Positions 57,576 through 64,000 of a stretch of DNA of 64,000 bases are shown piece after piece. This stretch comes from an uncultured Paracoccaceae bacterium (lineage in GTDB: Bacteria > Pseudomonadota > Alphaproteobacteria > Rhodobacterales > Rhodobacteraceae), in the NCBI GenBank assembly GCA_947499635.1, contig CANMPD010000001.1:248001-312000 (forward strand), given 5' to 3'. Each line of letters opens with the position of its first letter. Position 1 is the first letter of the stretch. The notes under the pieces are model-generated. The model had not been told where the DNA came from and ran no database searches. It saw only the letters and a list, made by a program, of their open reading frames with translations. Made by a program: the position numbers and the translations under genes.

Positions 57576-59984
57576 CTAGAAACTTGTCTGGAAGGTCAGG
57601 TCGAAGTTTTGTTCGCGGTCGAATTCTTCTTTCTTGATAGCTTTGGAAAAGTTGAAGCGCAAAGGCCCAATCGCTGTTGTCCACAAGAACGAGAAACCAA
57701 CAACTTGTCGGAAGGATCCATCTCGACCAACAACAGTACCTGAACTGGCATTGGAGTTATCCAAGCCCCATACGTTGCCGATATCAAAGAACAAACCACC
57801 ACGCAGACCGATTTCCTCGGGTAATCCCAACGGGAATTCCGCGTCTAAGCGTGCAACAGCAAAGTAGTTACCGCCAAGCCCATCGTCGTAGTTGCCACCA
57901 CTTGAAATCGAAGATTGATCCCGGGGACCGATCCCGCCTGCCTCAAAGCCACGAAATGTATTCGAGGACAAAACAAAGCGGTCAACTGTTCTACTTGACT
58001 CATCGCTCATCCAGTGAAGCGCGCCAGTCTCGATCGTTGCGCGCAGTGTAACCTCTTCGTTAAAGACCAAACGCTGAGCAACCGCACGCGCAGTTGTTTT
58101 CAGGTAATTCACATCGCCGCCGACACCGGCGTAATCAAATCCAGCTTCCAAGACATAGCTTGAAATTGGGTTTAAGCCCGAGAGGCGGCTGTCATATGTA
58201 TAGGTCAATCCAACAGAACTGGTCGTGCGTTCGCCTTCGGCGATTTCGCTTAACACAACAGGACCGGCCAACGGATCACCATTGTCATCATCCCCACGGC
58301 TCACCATTTCGCTCGCGGTCAAGCCGTATCGCAACTGAAGCGTCGTGAGTTCACTGGTTTTAAAAGTTAGCGACGGTCGAAAGTATATTTCATCCGCATC
58401 GTATTCCGCAAAGCTCGATTCTGTTTCATCTAGCCCAAGGCCAAAAGAAAAACTGACATCTCGTCCTAGCAAGCGCGGTTCAGTAAAGGACAATGTATAT
58501 TCTTCGTCATCTTCGGTGGTCGCAATTGTAAATGACAGGTTTTGCCCACGACCTAAGAAGTTCGACTCTGAAATACCAATTGCCAGACCGACACCGCTAT
58601 CCACAGAAAACGAACCACCAAGGGATAGAGATCCGGTGGGTTGTTCAACGACGTCAACATCAACGATCACTTGATCAGGCGTACTCCCTTCACGTGTGTT
58701 CACTTGCGAATCGGAGAAAAATCCCAAAGCGCGAATACGATCGGCACTGTTACGAATTTCACGCTCATTCAGTGGATCGCCTTCTACAACATTAAAACGT
58801 TGACGAATAACACGATCAAGGGTTGTCGTATTGCCTTCAATATCGATGCGCTCCACGAAGATACGCGGGCCTCGTACGATTGCAAATTCGACATCTAGCA
58901 ACAGATTACGTTCATCACGAACAACCCGAGGTTCGACGCGGGCGAAATCAATACCCTGACGCACCGCTTGTTGTTCAAGCGCGGTGATCGCATTGTCAAT
59001 CGCCGTCGGCGAATAAACCATGCCTGGTTTAATTCTCACAATAGGTCGGAACGTAGCGGGATCAGCTTCAGCAATTTCACTGGTGACCGTAATTTCACCA
59101 AATTCATATTTTTGCCCCTCGGTCACATCCAGAACCAAAAACGCAGCATCACGTTCTTGGGTGACTTCGGCGTTAGAACTGTTAACGCGAAAATCAATAT
59201 ATCCACGAGACAAGTAGAAATCGCGTAAAACCTGACGGTCAAATTGAACACGATCATCAATAAGCGTGTCTTTGTTAATAAATGTCCGAAGGAAGTTTGC
59301 CTGTTTTGTCTCTAACACGCGGCGCAGACGTCGGTCTGAATACGCACGGTTTCCGACAAAAGACACGCGTTCAACTTCAATTGTGTCGCCTTCTGAAACT
59401 TCGAACACCAAATCAACACGATTGTCATTGCGGCGAATGATACGTGGCGTCACCTGCGAGGCCAACCGTCCGCGTGCGCGATATAAACTTGAGATTGCAG
59501 CCGCGTCGCGCTCGGCTTGCTCAGCATTAAAGACGCGGCGCGGTGTCGATTCAATCACCCCATTCAGGCTATCGTCTTTAATACGGCGGTTTCCTTCGAA
59601 ACTAATTCGGCTGATAGTGGGGTACTCAACCACCTTAATCACGAGAGTATTGCCCTCAGGTACCAACTCAACACTTTCAAACAGGCCACTGTCGAACACA
59701 CCACGATAGGCATCATTCAATTCGCCACCTGTTACAGACTGTCCGCGTTGCAAACCAGTATAGGCGACGATTGTGGAGCTCTGAATTCGTTGGTTGCCTT
59801 CAACAGCAACATTGGAAAACCGGAAATCCTGTGCTTCCGCGCGAGATCCAATCAACGTTGCCCCGACACCGAACCCGACGACCATTGCGACTATTGACGC
59901 AGATCTTTGCAATTTTCCTGATAAAGACCCGGACACTACGCTGTAATTCACACGCAAAGGTGTAAGAGATTTCCCCCAAAGCAT
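57576..59984 (-). CDS. bamA: Outer-membrane protein assembly factor BamA
   Basis: An 802-residue Omp85 protein that inserts beta-barrels into the outer membrane. Long basic leader and hydrophobic IVAMVVGFGVGATLIG with cut after AEA; POTRA domains from about residue 52 (FRFSNVAVEGNQRIQ, ISFEGNRRIKDDS, VSFVGNRAYSDRRL, FGEITVTSEI, IDIEGNTTTLD), five in all; then the 16-strand barrel (SLGGSFSVDSGVG...) ending in QTSF with the C-terminal aromatic residue. The 481-base gap to rseP upstream contains its promoter. Confidence 0.98.
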   Translation of the reverse strand: MLWGKSLTPLRVNYSVVSGSLSGKLQRSASIVAMVVGFGVGATLIGSRAEAQDFRFSNVAVEGNQRIQSSTIVAYTGLQRGQSVTGGELNDAYRGVFDSGLFESVELVPEGNTLVIKVVEYPTISRISFEGNRRIKDDSLNGVIESTPRRVFNAEQAERDAAAISSLYRARGRLASQVTPRIIRRNDNRVDLVFEVSEGDTIEVERVSFVGNRAYSDRRLRRVLETKQANFLRTFINKDTLIDDRVQFDRQVLRDFYLSRGYIDFRVNSSNAEVTQERDAAFLVLDVTEGQKYEFGEITVTSEIAEADPATFRPIVRIKPGMVYSPTAIDNAITALEQQAVRQGIDFARVEPRVVRDERNLLLDVEFAIVRGPRIFVERIDIEGNTTTLDRVIRQRFNVVEGDPLNEREIRNSADRIRALGFFSDSQVNTREGSTPDQVIVDVDVVEQPTGSLSLGGSFSVDSGVGLAIGISESNFLGRGQNLSFTIATTEDDEEYTLSFTEPRLLGRDVSFSFGLGLDETESSFAEYDADEIYFRPSLTFKTSELTTLQLRYGLTASEMVSRGDDDNGDPLAGPVVLSEIAEGERTTSSVGLTYTYDSRLSGLNPISSYVLEAGFDYAGVGGDVNYLKTTARAVAQRLVFNEEVTLRATIETGALHWMSDESSRTVDRFVLSSNTFRGFEAGGIGPRDQSSISSGGNYDDGLGGNYFAVARLDAEFPLGLPEEIGLRGGLFFDIGNVWGLDNSNASSGTVVGRDGSFRQVVGFSFLWTTAIGPLRFNFSKAIKKEEFDREQNFDLTFQTSF

Positions 59985-60465
59985 TCGCTTTAACCCAATT
60001 CTTATTTTCCCGTTACAGTCTGCGTATCGGGTTTGAAGAGGGTTGTCAAAAACAACAAAGGTTTAGCCTAGACCTGAAGCGAGTGATCTTGAGTTTTGTT
60101 CAGGTCACCCTATTTGAACTGGCAAATCTTCGCCTATAGTGCGAGACATAACATCGTCGCAGTACCAAGCGCAGCCATTACAGCTAGACCAGACAAAAAG
60201 CGATCGATGTTCACACGAAACAATACAGCTGCGCCATGCACCGAGCGTTGTAAAATATACATATTTCCATCACCGCGTTTGATGCAATCTTACAAACATC
60301 AATACGCTCCCATTTATCGCGCTGCCCTACGCAATTACACGCGGTCTTATGCACTTCACCACCGTGTCTATCATATGGGGGTGTTATGGCGAAAACAGGG
60401 CAATTAAATGCCTCTGTTTTGCCGCATTTCAACCTATTGCACACATTCTCAGCGAGACGACTTGC
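59985..60465. other. Long gap between rseP and bamA with a stem-loop
   Basis: In most relatives rseP and bamA are nearly adjacent; here 481 bases separate them. I see no gene. The stretch holds a stem-loop near rseP (60383-60424) and otherwise shows no repeats. Plus-strand frames of about 100 codons at 60096-60407 have no ribosome binding site, domain or coding-like composition. Confidence 0.5.
60383..60424 (-). other. Stem-loop downstream of rseP
   Basis: On the minus strand, GGCAAAACAG, an A, then GGCA pairs with TGCC, CTGTTTT and GCC, with one bulged C and a six-base TTTAAT loop, about 40 bases after the rseP stop. There is no clear T-run after it. It may end the rseP transcript by a factor-dependent route or protect its 3' end. 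Confidence 0.45.
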
Positions 60466-61806
60466 TCAGCACAAAAAGTCGTTAGCTACAGAAAACAACA
60501 TAAGCGACAGAACCATTACCACACCACATGTCATCAACCACTGCATCACGCGGTCATTCGGCGTGCGGCCCGTCGCAGCTTCATAAGCGTAGAACATCAA
60601 ATGACCACCATCCAACACGGGAACAGGCATCAGGTTCATCAGGCCAATCGCGGTCGATAGCACAGCAATCATCCCGATATAATCAAGAAGGCTCTGACTT
60701 GCGATAGAGCCCGTTGTTTGAGCGATTCCGACAGGGCCGGACAAATTACACGTGCTGATTTTGCCGGAAATCATATGGGAAATACCGTCGAAAGTACCAC
60801 TGATCACATTCCAAACCTGTAAGGTTCCACCTGTGACGGCGTCCCAGACCGCAATGGACTCCCGTGCCGCGGTGAAAGCGTCTCCACCTTGGATACCAAC
60901 CAACCAGCGAGTTTCGAATCCGCCTTCGGCTTTGGGCAAATCTGTGCGGCGCGGTGTGAGTGCGACAGTTAACGTCTGCGTGCCGCGTTGAATTTGCAAT
61001 TCAACTTCGTTGCCTTGGGCGGCCTCAACATGATCCTTCAGCTGACTAAAAGCAAAGACATCCACGTCATCAATGGCGGTGACCATATCGCCGGGCTTAA
61101 GACCTGCATCATCTGCGGCACTGCGTGGGTGAACCATAGATATTCGACTTGGCGTTAAATATGGTCCCTCAACGATTTCTTCTGCACCATTACGGCGCAC
61201 AACATAAGGTAGTGTCGGGGTTAGAGGCAAGTTTTCCTGAGCCGTAGACCAAGCATCAAGCGTGTCAACGGTTTCACCAGCAACCTGCAAAATTTCGTCA
61301 CCGACCCGTAATCCGGTGCTGGTTTGAAAGTAATCAGGCATATCCGCCACCGTAATGGGCTCACGGATCTGACCTGTTGACCACATCAGGACGCCAAAGA
61401 CGACAATAGACAGTAAGAAATTAAAAACTGGCCCTGCAACCACTGTCGCCGCACGCGCCCACAACGGCGCGCCATGCATCGTTTGTCGCAACAAAGCTGG
61501 ATCCAATTCCGCATCCGCCATCGCCTGCCCGTCTTTTCCCGAAGCTGCATTTGCATCGCCCAGAAACTTAACATACCCACCGAATGGTAAAGCTGCGATC
61601 TGCCAACGCGTACCGCGCTTGTCCATGCAGCTCCAGACAACAGGACCAAACCCAAGCGAGAAAACTTCGGCTTTGATACCTGACCAACGGCCAATAATGT
61701 AATGGCCATATTCATGCACAGCGACGATGACCGACAAGGCGATAATAAAAACGAGCAACGTAAATGCAAAATCGCTGATCTGAGAGAAAGCGGTGATTAA
61801 GTCCAA
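60466..61806 (-). CDS. rseP: RIP zinc metalloprotease RseP
   Basis: A 446-residue membrane site-2 protease. The zinc site HEYGH is at residues 31-35 (IVAVHEYGHYIIGRWSG) and the third ligand in LNLMPVPVLDGGHLMFY. A PDZ domain lies in the middle (RISMVHPRSAADDAGLKPGDMVTAID). It cuts within the membrane, releasing anti-sigma factors and clearing signal peptides. It starts 20 bases after dxr. Confidence 0.97.
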   Translation of the reverse strand: MDLITAFSQISDFAFTLLVFIIALSVIVAVHEYGHYIIGRWSGIKAEVFSLGFGPVVWSCMDKRGTRWQIAALPFGGYVKFLGDANAASGKDGQAMADAELDPALLRQTMHGAPLWARAATVVAGPVFNFLLSIVVFGVLMWSTGQIREPITVADMPDYFQTSTGLRVGDEILQVAGETVDTLDAWSTAQENLPLTPTLPYVVRRNGAEEIVEGPYLTPSRISMVHPRSAADDAGLKPGDMVTAIDDVDVFAFSQLKDHVEAAQGNEVELQIQRGTQTLTVALTPRRTDLPKAEGGFETRWLVGIQGGDAFTAARESIAVWDAVTGGTLQVWNVISGTFDGISHMISGKISTCNLSGPVGIAQTTGSIASQSLLDYIGMIAVLSTAIGLMNLMPVPVLDGGHLMFYAYEAATGRTPNDRVMQWLMTCGVVMVLSLMLFSVANDFLC

Positions 61807-61826
61807 AGGTATACCCTGCCTGATCG

Positions 61827-63011
61827 CTATTTATATGTGGTGGACGTCGACACAATTCTGTCGACCTCTGTTCTGGCGAAATGGTCTGTCCGCATGACAT
61901 TATCAAGAGACATTGCGGTTTCAATGAGGCCTGTTTGCGCGTCAGCCTGCTCTAGAACGGTTTCAACAAGACTTGCCATATCCAGAAAACCAATACGTCC
62001 CGCAATAAAGTGATCTAAGACTCGTTCTTTGGCACCATTGAACGCTGCGCCTGACAGCCCGCCCTTGGACATTACCTCATAAGAAAGACGCAACGCCGGA
62101 TAACGCTCCAGATCTGGTGCATAAAATTCTAACGCAGGCGCCGTCCCCAAGTCGAGGCGCTGTACCGGCAAATCTTTGCGCTGAGGCCAGTGCAAGGCAT
62201 AACCAATCGCATGCCGCATATCCGGCGCGCCAAGATGCGACATCAAAGCCCCGTCTTTGAACCCCACCAAAGCATGGACAAGTGATTGAGGGTGCACCAG
62301 AACTTCGATTTGAGTGGGATCCACACCAAAGAATTCTTTTGTTTCAATGACCTCAAGAGCTTTATTGAACATAGATGCACTGTCGATGGTGATCCGTTGT
62401 CCCATATCCCAGTTCGGATGTGATGAGGCTTGTGCCAATGTCGCGGTTTTCAACCGTTCAAGTGGCCAATCACGAAACGCCCCTCCTGAAGCCGTTATTA
62501 TGATACGCTCGACCTCAGTGATGTCTTCACCGACCAAGGCTTGAAAAATTGCAGAGTGTTCACTGTCGACCGGGAGAATGCGCGCGTTATGTTTAGAGGC
62601 TGTCTCCTTCAACAAGGCCCCAGCACAAACCAGAGACTCTTTATTAGCCAAAGCCAGTGTAGCACCTTGTTCCAATGCCTTGAGCCCCGGCAATAACCCC
62701 GCGATACCGACAATCGCAGACATCACCCAATCAACGGGCCGAGACGCCGCTTCAATCAGTGCAGTTTGTCCAGCCGCAGCCTCAATCCCTGTCCCTGTCA
62801 GCGCCACACGCAAGGGTTCCAGCAAGTCCTCAAATGCGGTAATGGCAATATCTGCTTGTAAATCTATGGCATCACACGCCAATTGCGCAATATTGCGCCC
62901 GCCACTCAGAGCGACAATGTTATACCCCGGGCGATCACGGCGGATCAAATCAATGGTATTTTGACCGATGGACCCTGTCGCCCCGAAAATTGAAACTCTT
63001 TTTGCTACCAT
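61827..63011 (-). CDS. dxr: 1-deoxy-D-xylulose 5-phosphate reductoisomerase
   Basis: A 394-residue NADPH-dependent enzyme for the second step of the MEP isoprenoid pathway. NADPH loop SIFGATGSIGQNTIDLI at residues 7-24; LANKESLVCAG, the metal site LPVDSEHSAIFQAL, and ITASGGAFRD with HPNWDMGQRITIDSASMFNKALEVIE. Its product feeds IspDF (24733-25896). It lies between cdsA (49 bases) and rseP (20 bases). Confidence 0.98.
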   Translation of the reverse strand: MVAKRVSIFGATGSIGQNTIDLIRRDRPGYNIVALSGGRNIAQLACDAIDLQADIAITAFEDLLEPLRVALTGTGIEAAAGQTALIEAASRPVDWVMSAIVGIAGLLPGLKALEQGATLALANKESLVCAGALLKETASKHNARILPVDSEHSAIFQALVGEDITEVERIIITASGGAFRDWPLERLKTATLAQASSHPNWDMGQRITIDSASMFNKALEVIETKEFFGVDPTQIEVLVHPQSLVHALVGFKDGALMSHLGAPDMRHAIGYALHWPQRKDLPVQRLDLGTAPALEFYAPDLERYPALRLSYEVMSKGGLSGAAFNGAKERVLDHFIAGRIGFLDMASLVETVLEQADAQTGLIETAMSLDNVMRTDHFARTEVDRIVSTSTTYK

Positions 63012-63060
63012 GATACATCCGTGATTGGCTGACTGTACGCCGCATATAAAAATTGCGGCG

Positions 63061-63843
63061 TTATCCCCAGGTTATAGCGACAAGAAAGCACAAGGCCCCT
63101 GCCCCTAGCATACCATCAAAACGGTCAAAAACACCGCCATGCCCAGGAAGTAAATTACTGCTGTCCTTTACACCGACTGCACGTTTCAGTGCACTTTGTG
63201 CGATATCACCAATCTGGCTTGCCATCGACACGAGAACCGAAATCCACATTAAAAAAGACGGCATATCAGGGCAAATAATAGACACCAAGAAACCTGTAAA
63301 CGCTGCAGCTGCCCAACCGCCAATCGTGCCAGACCATGTCTTATTTGGGCTGATACGTGGCCAAAGCTTTGCACCGCCTATGTATTTTCCGACGAAATAT
63401 CCTGCGACATCCGTTGCAACAACGGAGAATATCAACCACGTGGTCCAACTTGCCCCATATGAGGTACGCAGCCAAATCAAACCAAAACCGCCAAGCAATA
63501 TCCAGGTCGCAAATCTTGCGTATTCTCGTCTACGAAGAAACACCTGTTGCAAACCAAATATCAACGGCACGGCAAGAACCAGAGGCGCGATCCACAGAGG
63601 TATATAAGCTGCAATACATAAGCACAGAAAAGCGAGTGCCCCGAGACCCAGCGCACTCAGCATCAACGCACGGTCAAACATGCGTAGGATTTCCCAAAAA
63701 ATCGCCCCGACGCACAGGCTTACAAAAAGGGTATACACCAATCCGCCGACCCAAATAGCCGCGCCACCGCACCCCAACAAAATTGCAGCGGATGCAGTTC
63801 GTGGCCCAAGGTCAGCCCAACGCCCTTTATTCATGGCTTTCAT
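63061..63843 (-). CDS. cdsA: Phosphatidate cytidylyltransferase
   Basis: A 260-residue inner-membrane enzyme that makes CDP-diacylglycerol, the precursor of phosphatidylglycerol and other phospholipids. About seven hydrophobic helices; the C-terminal family signature is visible in SMASQIGDIAQSALKRAVGVKDSSNLLPGHGGVFDRFDGM, and NKTWSGTIGGWAAA lies before it. ATG 63843 overlaps the uppS stop by 4 bases; another ATG at 63834 is possible. Confidence 0.96.
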   Translation of the reverse strand: MKAMNKGRWADLGPRTASAAILLGCGGAAIWVGGLVYTLFVSLCVGAIFWEILRMFDRALMLSALGLGALAFLCLCIAAYIPLWIAPLVLAVPLIFGLQQVFLRRREYARFATWILLGGFGLIWLRTSYGASWTTWLIFSVVATDVAGYFVGKYIGGAKLWPRISPNKTWSGTIGGWAAAAFTGFLVSIICPDMPSFLMWISVLVSMASQIGDIAQSALKRAVGVKDSSNLLPGHGGVFDRFDGMLGAGALCFLVAITWG

Positions 63844-64000
63844 GGACCGACTGCGCCAAAGCGGCGATCCCTGTTGCTATAGTTCGCACAAAGACGGCCC
63901 AACTCCTCGGCAGTGAAATCCGGCCACAGCGTATCAATAAATTCGTATTCCGAATAGGCTGACTGCCAGAGCAGAAAATTTGAAATACGTGCCTCACCAC
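63840..64000 (-). CDS. uppS: Undecaprenyl diphosphate synthase, C-terminal part
   Basis: Only the last 52 or so residues are in the window; the gene continues past the right edge. The visible text GEARISNFLLWQSAYSEYEF and later DFTAEELGRLCANYSNRDRR is the C-terminal end of cis-prenyltransferases, holding the conserved segment that closes the active site with the dimer partner. It makes the C55 carrier for peptidoglycan and polysaccharides. The stop codon TGA is shared with the ATG of cdsA, and it precedes the cdsA-dxr-rseP genes in the usual order. Confidence 0.9.
   Translation of the reverse strand, partial: GEARISNFLLWQSAYSEYEFIDTLWPDFTAEELGRLCANYSNRDRRFGAVGP

Noticed and set aside
60096-60407. 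Plus-strand open frame of 103 codons in the rseP-bamA gap
   Set aside because: No ribosome binding site, no domain, odd composition, and the frame is in a promoter region.

Overview
This 64 kb window is a chromosomal segment of an alphaproteobacterium of the order Rhodobacterales, most likely a member of the Roseobacter group with moderate GC content. The evidence is gene content and order: dusB(nifR3)-ntrB-ntrC-ntrY-ntrX-trkA-trkH-hfq-hflX, neighbouring ctrA and sciP cell-cycle genes, an ispD-ispF fusion, a SufBCD-associated membrane protein behind mfd, DUF6456 and DUF6477 proteins, a stand-alone MttB-type methyltransferase, and an rseP-bamA-ompH-fabZ-lpxA-lpxI-lpxB envelope cluster. I saw no rRNA, tRNA, CRISPR array, prophage or intact insertion sequence. 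Nearly all of it is core housekeeping sequence.

Layout. 1-9 kb: a small unknown protein, an XRE-cupin regulator divergent from a DsbA-like oxidoreductase, a Bcr/CflA-type efflux pump, mfd, a SufBCD-associated membrane protein, hemB and a YSC84-type lipoprotein. 9-12.6 kb: a 3-hydroxyisobutyrate-dehydrogenase-like enzyme and a penicillin-acylase-family hydrolase. 12.6-24.5 kb (minus strand): nitrogen two-component systems NtrBC and NtrYX, potassium uptake TrkA/TrkH, Hfq and HflX. Both NtrC and NtrX lack the sigma-54 contact motif GAFTGA. 24.7-28.4 kb: ispDF-pgpA-pncC, a COQ10/RatA-like protein and lipA. 28.5-31.7 kb: DUF6456 protein, DUF6477 protein and the MttB-family methyltransferase. 31.9-38.5 kb: guaA, a YdcF-like protein, a monooxygenase-fold protein, a DMT transporter, a FadL-like porin, a P-loop ATPase and metA. 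38.5-39.7 kb: an AT-rich patch with a SAM methyltransferase and a possible decayed reading frame. 39.7-46.5 kb: rpsI-rplM, a MocR regulator, a DUF1127 protein, trmFO, gluQ, hisI, an IscU/NifU-like scaffold and a 40-residue membrane protein. 46.5-54.8 kb: recG-ligA, ctrA, sciP, mnmA. 53.6-64 kb (minus strand): uppS (partial)-cdsA-dxr-rseP, then bamA-ompH-fabZ-lpxA-lpxI-lpxB.

How it fits together. The last 10 kb make and place the outer membrane: undecaprenyl diphosphate (UppS), CDP-diacylglycerol (CdsA), isoprenoid precursors (Dxr, with IspDF elsewhere in the window), intramembrane proteolysis (RseP), beta-barrel insertion (BamA, OmpH/Skp) and lipid A (LpxA, LpxI, LpxB). The ntr block couples nitrogen sensing to RNA-level control through Hfq. 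CtrA and SciP are the activator and its inhibitor.

I did not find a clearly new multi-gene system. The most unusual observations are: a DUF6477 gene whose reading frame runs through the convergent methyltransferase gene's terminator and into its 3' end; a perfectly paired stem-loop (with one G-U wobble) between ntrC and ntrY; palindromes in several promoter regions; a conserved-looking 40-residue membrane peptide behind recG; and an interrupted protein-like reading beside the AT-rich methyltransferase. All coordinates and motifs come from reading the sequence; family names come from recall of these families, not from a database search.
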